Below, piece after piece: positions 34,484-42,544 of a stretch of 64,000 bases of DNA. The DNA lies in the NCBI GenBank assembly GCA_038134525.1, contig JAYPVI010000006.1, positions 1 to 64,000 on the forward strand, given 5' to 3'. The position numbers and the translations under genes were made by a program. The notes under the pieces were generated by a model that was not told where the DNA came from, searched no databases, and worked only from the letters and a program-made list of their open reading frames with translations. How positions within the stretch are numbered: position 1 is the stretch's first letter; every line of letters starts with the position of its first letter. The DNA comes from GCA-002727735 sp038134525. GTDB taxonomy: Bacteria > Bacteroidota > Bacteroidia > Flavobacteriales_D > Parvicellaceae.

Positions 34484-35114
34484 CTTAAACATATCAAAAC
34501 GATACCCAAGCCCACACTTAATTTGTTGGGCTTTTTTTTTATTTATCTTAATCATACAAAATAGTAAGGCCTTTTCCCAATTTGATTCCATTAGAATTAA
34601 TTTAGATAGTAAACCTGCTATTGGTTTAAAAATGGAGACTAAAAATTTTGTTATACAAAATGAGTGGTCTAGGATACAAGAATTAAAGCCATATCTTGAG
34701 TTTGGAAATTCATTGAGATTAGGTCTTGGATATGCTTGGCTAAAAAGGAGTCACAATTTTACTAAAGATGACGACACCCTTTCTTTAAAAATAAATTCAA
34801 TCACATTTTTTGCAGCCTATATATATAATTATAATCCCGATTGGACAATAGAAATTCCTTTGGACTTTGGACTTGGAAATATTCAAACTGAACCGACTTA
34901 TGAAAGGGGCTATTATTCTTTTTATGAACCATCTTTAATCTTAGAGTACCATGGGTTTAAATATATTCACATTGGATTAGGCACAGGTTTTAGGGTTACA
35001 GGTCACAACAAAACTATTTACCCTGAAACTTTAACATCTCAAACATTCATTTTTAGATTTAGCATCAAGTTTTCAGAAATATACAAGCAACTTTTAGAAG
35101 TAACTAATTCATAA
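34461..35114 (+). CDS. Predicted outer-membrane beta-barrel-like protein
   Basis: About 217 residues from the ATG at 34461 (MIMRKN; 34467 is an alternative), overlapping the end of coxA. A signal peptide (RYPSPHLICWAFFLFILIIQNSKAFS, residues ~13-38) precedes a mature part made of alternating strand-like segments with aromatic ends: KPYLEFGNSLRLGLGYAW, SITFFAAYIYNYNP, IPLDFGLGN, YYSFYEPSLILEYHGFKYIHIGLGTGFRV, TFIFRFSIKF. I take it for a small 8-10-stranded barrel or barrel-like protein of unknown role, seen in general form only. An intrinsic terminator hairpin with a T-run sits inside the signal-peptide codons (see findings). ruvB starts 13 bases after its stop. Confidence 0.7.
   Translation: MIMRKNINLNISKRYPSPHLICWAFFLFILIIQNSKAFSQFDSIRINLDSKPAIGLKMETKNFVIQNEWSRIQELKPYLEFGNSLRLGLGYAWLKRSHNFTKDDDTLSLKINSITFFAAYIYNYNPDWTIEIPLDFGLGNIQTEPTYERGYYSFYEPSLILEYHGFKYIHIGLGTGFRVTGHNKTIYPETLTSQTFIFRFSIKFSEIYKQLLEVTNS
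34508..34540 (+). terminator. Intrinsic terminator of the act-cox operon, within the next reading frame
   Basis: AAGCCCA (34508-34514) pairs with TGGGCTT (34527-34533), loop of 12 bases, and the arm runs on into seven more T. It lies 25 bases after the coxA stop but inside codons 17-27 of the frame starting at 34461. Confidence 0.75.
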
Positions 35115-35127
35115 GTATATTTACAAA

Positions 35128-36153
35128 ATGATAGAAGAGTACGACTTTAGATCAGAGAGTGAAAATCAGTCCGATAAAGCATATGAAATTGCACTGAGAC
35201 CAAAAGAATTTGAAGATTTTGCAGGACAAGATCAAGTTGTGGAGAATTTAAAAATTTTTGTTTCTGCTGCTAAATTGCGTGAAGAATCCCTTGATCATGT
35301 ACTATTACACGGTCCACCGGGACTTGGAAAAACAACCCTTGCTCAAATTATAGCAAATGAAATGGGTGTTGGTATAAAAATCACTTCTGGGCCTGTTCTT
35401 GATAAACCAGGAGATTTGGCGGGGTTATTAACTAACCTTAGTGTTGGAGATGTGTTATTTATCGATGAAATTCATAGACTTAGCCCTGTAATTGAGGAGT
35501 ATTTATATTCTGCTATGGAAGACTATAAAATTGATATTGTTTTAGATACTGGTCCAAATGCTCGCACTGTTCAAATTGACTTAAATCCTTTTACTTTAAT
35601 CGGGGCTACCACAAGGAGCGGATTGCTCACTGCACCATTAAGAGCAAGATTTGGTATCAATTGTCGATTACAGTATTATAATCATGATATTTTGGATGAT
35701 ATTGTTAAAAGATCATCAAGTATTTTAAATATTCCATTAAAGACTGATGCTTCCATTCAAATTGCAAGTAGAAGTAGAGGAACTCCTAGAATAGCAAATG
35801 CACTTTTAAGAAGAGTTAGAGATTATGCTCAAGTTAAAGGAGATGGTGTGATAACTAATGAAATTACTCAAATTGCATTGAATGCTTTACAAGTAGATAA
35901 ACACGGTCTTGATGAAATGGATCATAAAATCCTACTTGCTATAATAGAAAAGTATAAAGGAGGACCAGTAGGGATTAACACATTAGCTACTGTGGTTGGG
36001 GAGGAATCAGGGACCATTGAAGAGGTATACGAACCATTCTTGGTTCAACAAGGATATTTAGTCAGAACAACAAGAGGAAGAGTAGCAACAGACTTATCTT
36101 ACCAACATTTAAATAAGCCTAAAAGTACAGGAGGACAAAAAGAAATTTTCTAA
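35128..36153 (+). CDS. ruvB: Holliday junction branch migration helicase RuvB
   Basis: AAA+ motor that, with RuvA, drives branch migration of Holliday junctions in recombination and repair. 341 residues, normal length. Walker A GPPGLGKTTLA (about 62-72), Walker B with VLFIDEIHRL, sensor 1 in GATTRSGLL, sensor 2 and Arg finger in SRSRGTPRIANALLRRVRDYA, and the C-terminal winged helix (GPVGINTLATVVGEE, EPFLVQQGYLVRTTRGR). RuvA is encoded separately at 53292. The stop overlaps the queG ATG by one base (TAATG), so coupled. Confidence 0.98.
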   Translation: MIEEYDFRSESENQSDKAYEIALRPKEFEDFAGQDQVVENLKIFVSAAKLREESLDHVLLHGPPGLGKTTLAQIIANEMGVGIKITSGPVLDKPGDLAGLLTNLSVGDVLFIDEIHRLSPVIEEYLYSAMEDYKIDIVLDTGPNARTVQIDLNPFTLIGATTRSGLLTAPLRARFGINCRLQYYNHDILDDIVKRSSSILNIPLKTDASIQIASRSRGTPRIANALLRRVRDYAQVKGDGVITNEITQIALNALQVDKHGLDEMDHKILLAIIEKYKGGPVGINTLATVVGEESGTIEEVYEPFLVQQGYLVRTTRGRVATDLSYQHLNKPKSTGGQKEIF

Positions 36154-37082
36154 TGGATATTAGAGAGAAAACCAAGTTAGTAAAGCGTAAATGTTTCGAC
36201 TTAGGATTTTCTCATGTAGGAATTTCAAAATCTGTTTTTTTAGAAAAAGAAGCTAAAAGATTGGAAGAATGGTTATCCAATGATTTTAATGGTAAAATGA
36301 AATACATGGAAAATCATTTTGATAAAAGAACGGACCCGAGTAAGTTAGTTGATGGGGCAAAATCTGTAATTAGTGTAATATATAATTATCATAATCCCAA
36401 TAAACAACTTGATTCAGATGCACCAAAAATTTCACAATATGCTTACGGTAAGGATTATCATTTTGTTATTAAAAGTAAATTAAAGGAATTGCAGCTTTTC
36501 CTAACACAAAAATTTGGAGAAATTAATTGCAGAGGATTTGTAGATTCAGCACCTGTAATGGATAAAGTATGGGCTGAAAAAAGTGGTCTTGGTTGGATTG
36601 GTAAACACTCCAATTTAATAAATAAAGAAATGGGATCATATTTTTTCATTGCAGAACTCATTGTAGATGTTGAGTTGGAGACGGATATTCCAATCAATGA
36701 TTATTGTGGTACTTGCACAAAATGTATTGATGCCTGTCCAACAGAAGCAATTGTTAAACCTTATGTAGTTGATGGATCAAAATGCATTTCTTATTTAACG
36801 ATTGAGCTTAAGGATCAAATATTACCAAATGAGTTCAGAGGGAAGATGGATAATTGGATGTTTGGATGTGATATTTGTCAAGAAGTTTGCCCATGGAATC
36901 GTTTTGCTTCTCCTCATAAAGAATCTCAATTCGATCCTCATCCTGATTTATTGAAGTTAACAAAAAAGGAGTGGACTGAATTATCAGAAGATACATTTCA
37001 AAATCTTTTCCAGAAATCTGCAGTTAAACGCTCCAAATTTTCGGGACTTAAAAGAAACATAACTTTTTTAAATTATAATTGA
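36153..37082 (+). CDS. queG: Epoxyqueuosine reductase QueG
   Basis: Final step of queuosine synthesis in tRNA anticodons, reducing epoxyqueuosine with cobalamin and two 4Fe-4S clusters. 309 residues, family length 300-380. Fe-S clusters are held by CGTCTKCIDACPTEA (about 188-202) and CDICQEVCPWN (about 244-254). VDSAPVMDKVWAEKSGLGWIGK is the conserved catalytic stretch, shown here between residues ~128-150. Starts inside the ruvB stop codon. No other queuosine genes are in the window. Confidence 0.95.
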   Translation: MDIREKTKLVKRKCFDLGFSHVGISKSVFLEKEAKRLEEWLSNDFNGKMKYMENHFDKRTDPSKLVDGAKSVISVIYNYHNPNKQLDSDAPKISQYAYGKDYHFVIKSKLKELQLFLTQKFGEINCRGFVDSAPVMDKVWAEKSGLGWIGKHSNLINKEMGSYFFIAELIVDVELETDIPINDYCGTCTKCIDACPTEAIVKPYVVDGSKCISYLTIELKDQILPNEFRGKMDNWMFGCDICQEVCPWNRFASPHKESQFDPHPDLLKLTKKEWTELSEDTFQNLFQKSAVKRSKFSGLKRNITFLNYN

Positions 37083-37134
37083 ATTAAATGCTTAACCAAT
37101 AAAAAAAGCTACATAATTGATTAATATTTACTAG

Positions 37135-38118
37135 ATGATTAGATTCCACTGGATTACCTTAATTTTTATATACCTTGTTGTTGTTGCTGGATCAGTTGTA
37201 AGGATGACTGGTTCTGGAATGGGGTGTCCCGATTGGCCAAAATGTTTTGATCAATACATACCACCAACTTCAATTGATCAACTTCCTCAGAATTATCAAG
37301 ATCATTATTCATCACTTAGAAAAAAGAAAATAGGTCGTTTTGCTGACTTCTTAACGACTTTCGGACTTGATGAAAAAGCTAAATTGTTAGTCAATAACAA
37401 AGAATTATTGAAGGAACAGGAATTTAATGTGCTAAATACCTGGTTCGAGTATATGAATCGATTAATTGGTGCCATAGCAGGGTTATTTATTTTTATTGGT
37501 TTTTTGATATCCTGGTTTAATAAAAATCAGAGACTTAAAAACTTAATTTTCACTTTTAGTTTAGTAGTTTTAACTGCTTTTCAAGCATGGTGGGGTGCAA
37601 TGGTAGTTGCAACCAATATAGTCCCTTGGGTATTGACTATACATATGGTAATAGCAGCATTAATGATTGCATTACAATTGCAAATTATTTCTATTAATCA
37701 AAAAAACCACATCTCTTCAAGACCGATGCTTAAATGGATTTGTGGTTTAGGTATATTATTATTTTTAATTCAAATTGTATTTGGGACGCAGGTCAGACAA
37801 CTGGTTGATCATTGGTTAACGAATTATGATAGAGCTGACCTTGAGTTTAGTGAGTACACTTATTTTCTTATTCATCGGTCTTATGCTATTTTTATCGTTT
37901 TATTAGGATTAGGGTTAGGATTAGTTAATTACATAAAAAAGATACACATTAGATCAATCTATGTTTTCTTAATCATATTGCTTTTTGAAGTAGTTTTTGG
38001 TAAAATTTTAGCAGATTTTAATATTCCTCACCTATTTCAGGCATTACACTTAGTGTTTGCTTTAGTTGCATTTGGTGTATTAGTGAATTTGTTTTTGAAT
38101 TTGAAGAATTCAAAATGA
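37135..38118 (+). CDS. ctaA: Haem A synthase (CtaA/COX15)
   Basis: Integral membrane enzyme that turns haem O into haem A, the prosthetic group of aa3-type oxidases such as that from coxA here. 327 residues, about seven or eight helices. VRMTGSGMGCPDWPKCFDQYIPP in the first extracellular loop (from residue ~23) contains the conserved Cys of the family, FEYMNRLIGAIAG is the Bacteroidota form of the E-x-x-H/N-R motif, and His residues in TIHMVIAAL, LIHRSYAIF and ALHLVFALVAF are candidate haem ligands. The TTAGG-like repeats at 37912-37925 simply encode LGLGLGL. Stop overlaps the next gene by 4 bases. Confidence 0.95.
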   Translation: MIRFHWITLIFIYLVVVAGSVVRMTGSGMGCPDWPKCFDQYIPPTSIDQLPQNYQDHYSSLRKKKIGRFADFLTTFGLDEKAKLLVNNKELLKEQEFNVLNTWFEYMNRLIGAIAGLFIFIGFLISWFNKNQRLKNLIFTFSLVVLTAFQAWWGAMVVATNIVPWVLTIHMVIAALMIALQLQIISINQKNHISSRPMLKWICGLGILLFLIQIVFGTQVRQLVDHWLTNYDRADLEFSEYTYFLIHRSYAIFIVLLGLGLGLVNYIKKIHIRSIYVFLIILLFEVVFGKILADFNIPHLFQALHLVFALVAFGVLVNLFLNLKNSK

Positions 38119-38663
38119 AAAATTTATTTCTCGTTCTTTTGATACTATCTTTTTTCAGTTGCAATTCTTCTTCTGAAATTTATATTCCCGAACTAGAATC
38201 TATTAATGGGAATAAAATCTTACAATCAGAAATGAGTGTTGATCGCCATATTTTGGAGTTGTCATATGATATCAATTTGTCTCTTAGACCTGAATATTTA
38301 GGTGAAATATTAAATCAAGTAATTAAAAAAGAAGGGCTTTGGAAAGAACTATATTTTTATGCAATGTGTCAATATTGTAACCAATTAAAAATTGAAAATA
38401 AAGATCAATTTTCTGCAATATTATTTGAGTTCTTTTTACATAATCCGTTATTCTATTTAGCCGCTTTAGATAAACAGACCTACATAGTAAGTGATTGTCT
38501 ACTAGAAAAATTAAGCCATTATATTTCTTCAGAAGTGATTAGTAAAGAAATTACCTACATGAGTATTAAAAATGTAGCCTATACTTATTGTGAATCATGT
38601 ACTGATGATCAAATAAATGCTATTTATACTTATTTAGATCTACTTGAGAAATACCAAGAATAA
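38115..38663 (+). CDS. Small lipoprotein of unknown function
   Basis: 182 residues, with lipoprotein signal MKNLFLVLLILSFFSC (Cys16). The rest is mostly helical by eye, with aromatic and Leu/Ile residues, and has several Cys: MCQYCNQ near residue 95, a single Cys around 137, and YCESC near 155. The two CxxC/CxxxC-like pairs may bind a metal or form disulfides; this is inference. I do not recognise the family. It starts inside the ctaA stop codon (ATGA overlap), so it is translated with haem A synthase and might act in oxidase assembly, but nothing in the sequence proves this. It converges on porX with 3 bases between. Confidence 0.75.
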   Translation: MKNLFLVLLILSFFSCNSSSEIYIPELESINGNKILQSEMSVDRHILELSYDINLSLRPEYLGEILNQVIKKEGLWKELYFYAMCQYCNQLKIENKDQFSAILFEFFLHNPLFYLAALDKQTYIVSDCLLEKLSHYISSEVISKEITYMSIKNVAYTYCESCTDDQINAIYTYLDLLEKYQE

Positions 38664-38666
38664 TGT

Positions 38667-40196
38667 TTATTTCCCTTTTAATTTCACAAAAGGGATTAAC
38701 ATTTCTTCCATCGAAATACCCCCATGTTGAAAGGTGTTATTATACAATTTTGCAAAGTGATTATAATTGTTGGGATAAACAAAAAACTTATCCTCCCTAG
38801 CAAATATGAAAGATGAGCTGATGTTAGATTTTGGTAAACTAATTTTTTCTGGATGCTGTGCTTCAATCACATCTTTTAATTGGTATGTGAGGTTTTTACT
38901 TACTTTATACCTCATATTAGAGTTTGTATTTTTTGGTCCAATTACTTTTGTGGGATTTTTGACTCTCACTGTACCATGATCAGTAGTTAGAAATACCTTT
39001 GATGAAGTTTTACTTATTTTCTTAAAAATGTCTAATAATGGAGAATGTTTAAACCAGCTCAGGGTTATTGATCGATATGCAGATTCATCCTCAGCCAACT
39101 CTTTAATTACTTCCATGTCTGTTCTTGCATGAGAAAGAGTATCGACAAAATTATACACAATAGTATTTATGTCGTTGTTTTTTAAATTATCAATTTGTTG
39201 AACTAGTTTTTTGCCCGCATTTAAATTGGTAATCTTATGATAGGAGGATTTTAAATTTAACTGATTCCGTTTTAGATTTTCATTTAAAAAGTAATCTTCG
39301 TACAGGTTTTTCCCTTCATTTTCTTCTTCAGAAACCCATTTTTCAGGATATCTCTTGCTTATTTCTAATGGTGAAAGGCCTGAAAATAAGGCGTTTCTAG
39401 CATACTGAGTTGTGGTTGGAATAATACTTGAATAAATTCCTTCATTTTCAATGTTAAAAAGATCTTCTACTATAGGTTTAAGAACAAGCCATTGATCATA
39501 CCTTAGGTTATCAATTACAATTAAAAAATAGGATTGTTTTTCAAGGTCAGGAAATAATTCTGTTTTTAATAGGTTATGACTTAAAAGATGATTGGAGTGA
39601 ATTATTTCATTATAATTCTTATCAATAAATCGAGTGTAAAGTTGATTAGCTTCTTCTTTTTGCATATTAAAAACTTCTACCATATTCTGATCTGAAATTT
39701 CTAACTGTAATTCCCAGTAGGTAAGCTTTTGGAAAATGTCTTTCCACCCTTCAAGGGAATTTACTAAGTTTAAATCCTGACTAATTTTATTAAATTCCTG
39801 TCTGTAGGAAGTAGAGTTGGTTTCACTAATTAATCTTTTACCGTCTAACAATTTTTTAATGGCCATTAAAATTTGGTTAGGATTAACTGGCTTTATTAAA
39901 TAGTCTGAAATTTGTTTCCCAATGGCCTCTTCCATTATCATTTCTTCTTCACTTTTTGTGATCATAACAACGGGGATACTGGATTTAATCTTTTTAATTT
40001 CTTCAAGTGTAGTCAAGCCACTTATTCCTGGCATATTCTCATCCAAAAAAATGAGATCGAAGTGAGATTCATTTACTTTTTCAATAGCCTCTATACCAGA
40101 GTTAACAGCAATGACTTCAAACCCTTTTTTATTAAGAAAGAGTAAATGGGGTTTTAAACTTTCAATTTCGTCATCTGCCCATAAAATTTTTGCCAT
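38667..40196 (-). CDS. porX: T9SS regulator PorX (response regulator with PglZ-type domain)
   Basis: 509-residue response regulator. The receiver domain covers about 1-120: ILWADDEIESLKPH at the start, phosphate acceptor Asp52 in IFLDENMPG, T in VVMITKS, Lys in YLIKPVNP. A helical linker (120-200) leads to an alkaline-phosphatase-superfamily PglZ-like effector domain (about 200-509, with YFLIVIDNLRYDQW, NFVDTLSHARTD, FLTTDHGTVRVKNP). This architecture is that of PorX, which controls the type IX secretion genes with the sensor PorY and sigma factor SigP in P. gingivalis; its effector domain has nuclease activity on cyclic and linear oligonucleotides as I recall. PorY is not in the window. Divergent from the HD/lpx genes. 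Confidence 0.95.
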   Translation of the reverse strand: MAKILWADDEIESLKPHLLFLNKKGFEVIAVNSGIEAIEKVNESHFDLIFLDENMPGISGLTTLEEIKKIKSSIPVVMITKSEEEMIMEEAIGKQISDYLIKPVNPNQILMAIKKLLDGKRLISETNSTSYRQEFNKISQDLNLVNSLEGWKDIFQKLTYWELQLEISDQNMVEVFNMQKEEANQLYTRFIDKNYNEIIHSNHLLSHNLLKTELFPDLEKQSYFLIVIDNLRYDQWLVLKPIVEDLFNIENEGIYSSIIPTTTQYARNALFSGLSPLEISKRYPEKWVSEEENEGKNLYEDYFLNENLKRNQLNLKSSYHKITNLNAGKKLVQQIDNLKNNDINTIVYNFVDTLSHARTDMEVIKELAEDESAYRSITLSWFKHSPLLDIFKKISKTSSKVFLTTDHGTVRVKNPTKVIGPKNTNSNMRYKVSKNLTYQLKDVIEAQHPEKISLPKSNISSSFIFAREDKFFVYPNNYNHFAKLYNNTFQHGGISMEEMLIPFVKLKGK

Positions 40197-40221
40197 TAAT
40201 GTATGTATTAATTTAGTTTTG
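40190..40221 (+). promoter_or_regulatory. Promoter for the HD-domain gene
   Basis: TAGTTTTG (40214-40221) fits TAnnTTTG and TTG (40190-40192) is 21 bases upstream. The box lies 16 bases before the start codon, and overlaps the 5' region of divergent porX. Confidence 0.45.
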
Positions 40222-40237
40222 CCTAACTTAATGATTT

Positions 40238-41467
40238 ATGATGAATAAAAGTAAAGTCAGTAAAATACTAAACGATCCAGTTTATGGATTTATTACATTA
40301 AATAGAGGTGTTTTATTAGATATTATTGATCATCCTTATTTCCAACGTTTATCCAGAATTAAACAATTGGGCTTGACGTACTTGGTATATCCAGGGGCTC
40401 ATCATACAAGATTCAATCATGCTGTTGGTGCTGCTTATTTGATGAAACAGGCACTATCTACATTTAAGGATTTGGGGTTTAGTATCCAAAAAGAAGAGGA
40501 ACGCGGTGCATTAATGGCCATTTTGCTTCATGACATAGGGCATGGGCCCTATTCTCATGCTCTAGAACATTCTTTTTTAAGTGGTATAAGCCATGAAGAT
40601 GTATCCGAAATTTTCATGCAAAAATTGAACAAGCAATTTGATGGTGAACTAAGCCTAGCAATACAAATTTTTAAAAATCAATACCATAAAAAATTCCTAC
40701 ATCAGCTTGTGTCTTCACAGTTGGATATGGACAGGCTTGATTACCTCAAACGAGATAGTTTTTTCACTGGTGTTAGTGAGGGGGTGGTTAGTAATCAGCG
40801 AATTATTAAGATGTTTGATATTGATGAAGATGAAATTTTGATAAAAGAAAAAGGAATTTATTCGATAGAAAAATTTATTGTTGCTAGAAGGTTAATGTAC
40901 TGGCAAGTTTACCTCCATAAGACAGTTCTTAGTGCAGAATTTTTATTAGCAAAAATTATTTCAAGAGCTCGTGAAATTTTGTCTAAAGGAGAAGATTTAT
41001 TTATTACTCCAGAATTAAATATGTTTTTAACACAAAACATTTCAAAGGATGAATTAGAAAATGATGCTTGTCTAAATGCTTTTGCTTCATTAGATGATAA
41101 TGATATAATGACCTGTATTAAGGTTTGGGTGAAATCGAAAGATATGGTGTTAAGCCGTCTTGCTACCATGCTTATTGAAAGGAAATTACTTAAAGTTAAG
41201 ATGTCAAATAATTCTTTTGATACAGAACAAATCAATGAGGTGAGGGAAACACATAAAAAAGAATTGGGGCTTAATGATGAAGAAGTAAAATATTTTGTAT
41301 TTCAAGAACAAATGATCAATAATGCATACGATCCAAGAAAAGACACCATTAAAATAAAATATAAAGATGGTACGGTTAAAGATATTACGGAAGCATCCGA
41401 TAATTTAAATGTATCTGCACTATCAAAGCCAGTTACAAAATATTATTTATTTGCACCATATTTTTAG
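40238..41467 (+). CDS. HD-domain phosphohydrolase (dGTPase-like family)
   Basis: 409-residue HD protein. RFNHAVGAAYL holds the first metal His, LLHDIGHGPYSHALEH the HD pair, and SSQLDMDRLDYLKRDSF the trailing Asp. It resembles the subgroup of dGTP triphosphohydrolase-like proteins that act on phosphorylated nucleotides, but a substrate cannot be named. It leads the cluster HD-lpxD-lpxC/fabZ-lpxA behind divergent porX; this order is widespread in Bacteroidota. ATG at 40238 or the next codon are equally possible starts. Confidence 0.88.
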   Translation: MMNKSKVSKILNDPVYGFITLNRGVLLDIIDHPYFQRLSRIKQLGLTYLVYPGAHHTRFNHAVGAAYLMKQALSTFKDLGFSIQKEEERGALMAILLHDIGHGPYSHALEHSFLSGISHEDVSEIFMQKLNKQFDGELSLAIQIFKNQYHKKFLHQLVSSQLDMDRLDYLKRDSFFTGVSEGVVSNQRIIKMFDIDEDEILIKEKGIYSIEKFIVARRLMYWQVYLHKTVLSAEFLLAKIISRAREILSKGEDLFITPELNMFLTQNISKDELENDACLNAFASLDDNDIMTCIKVWVKSKDMVLSRLATMLIERKLLKVKMSNNSFDTEQINEVRETHKKELGLNDEEVKYFVFQEQMINNAYDPRKDTIKIKYKDGTVKDITEASDNLNVSALSKPVTKYYLFAPYF

Positions 41468-41471
41468 CAGA

Positions 41472-41503
41472 TTGATTAACAAAGCTCAATAATGCTAATT
41501 TTG
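41472..41503 (+). promoter_or_regulatory. Promoter for lpxD-lpxC/fabZ-lpxA
   Basis: TAATTTTG (41496-41503) fits TAnnTTTG with TTG (41472-41474) 21 bases upstream. It ends 8 bases before the lpxD ATG, so the leader would be nearly absent. Confidence 0.45.
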
Positions 41504-41511
41504 TCATTTAG

Positions 41512-42534
41512 ATGAATTTTAAAGCAATAGAAATAGCAAAACTTGTTGGTGGAGAAGTTGAAGGAGATGAGGAAATCCTAATTAATGATTTTTCAAAAAT
41601 AGAACAAGGAGGTGAAGGAACACTTACTTTTTTAGCCAACCCTAAGTACGAAGAATTCATCTATAAAACTACCGCCAGTGTTGCACTAGTTAATAAGAAT
41701 TTTCATCCAAATCTACCTTTGCCTAGTACGTTAACCTTGATTAGAGTTGAAAATGCCTATGAAAAATTGGCTTATTTGTTATCTCTATACAACACTATTG
41801 AAAAAGAAAAAAAAGGAATTGAAGAACCTTGTTTCATAGACCCAACCGCAACAATTGGTGAAGAAGTATACATTGGTGCATTTTCCTATTTAGGTGCAAA
41901 TGTTAAAATTGGGGATGGGGTTCAAATCTATCCAGGTACTTACATAGGTGCAAATTCTACAATTGATAATAATGTTATTCTTTTTGCAGGGGTTAAAATT
42001 TATCAAAATATTCAAATAGGCAAAAATTGCATTCTTCACGCAGGTGTAGTCGTAGGATCAGATGGGTTTGGATTTGCACCAAATAGTTCAAATGAATATA
42101 AAAAGGTTCCGCAAGTTGGCAATGTGATTATTAAAGATCATGTTGAAATCGGTGCTAATACCACAATTGATAGAGCTACAATTGGATCAACAGTTTTAGA
42201 AAACGGAGTAAAATTGGATAATCTTGTTCAAATTGCACATAATGTTGAAATTGGAGAAAATACAGTTATAGCTGCACAATCTGGAATTGCTGGATCAACT
42301 AAAATTGGTAAAAATGTGATGATTGGTGGCCAAGTTGGAATTAATGGACATATTACCATAGCAGATGGGACAAAAATTGCGGCACAAAGTGGTGTTGCTA
42401 AAACTATAAAACAACCAAATACGATTTTACAAGGTTCTCCAGCATTTGATATTGGTAATTTCTCTAGAAGTTATGTATTATTCAAAAATTTACCTAAACT
42501 TAGGCAACAGATAGAAAACCTAGAAAATAAATAA
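41512..42534 (+). CDS. lpxD: UDP-3-O-(3-hydroxyacyl)glucosamine N-acyltransferase
   Basis: Third step of lipid A synthesis, adding the N-linked hydroxyacyl chain from acyl-ACP. 340 residues: an N-terminal uridine-binding domain (about 1-100), then a left-handed beta-helix of hexapeptide repeats (about 100-320) with IGEEVYIGAFSYLGANVKIG and, at the active site, GFGFAP and QIAHNVEIGENTVIAAQSGIAGSTKIG (the catalytic His in AHNVEIG). The C-terminal helix is short. Expected to act as a cytoplasmic trimer. Next gene lpxC/fabZ begins 10 bases after the stop. Confidence 0.96.
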   Translation: MNFKAIEIAKLVGGEVEGDEEILINDFSKIEQGGEGTLTFLANPKYEEFIYKTTASVALVNKNFHPNLPLPSTLTLIRVENAYEKLAYLLSLYNTIEKEKKGIEEPCFIDPTATIGEEVYIGAFSYLGANVKIGDGVQIYPGTYIGANSTIDNNVILFAGVKIYQNIQIGKNCILHAGVVVGSDGFGFAPNSSNEYKKVPQVGNVIIKDHVEIGANTTIDRATIGSTVLENGVKLDNLVQIAHNVEIGENTVIAAQSGIAGSTKIGKNVMIGGQVGINGHITIADGTKIAAQSGVAKTIKQPNTILQGSPAFDIGNFSRSYVLFKNLPKLRQQIENLENK

Positions 42535-42544
42535 ATCTCTGATT

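Noticed and set aside
37911..37930. Telomere-like TTAGGA/TTAGGG repeats
   Set aside because: They lie in frame in ctaA and encode LGLGLG of a membrane helix; only three units, with no other telomere feature.
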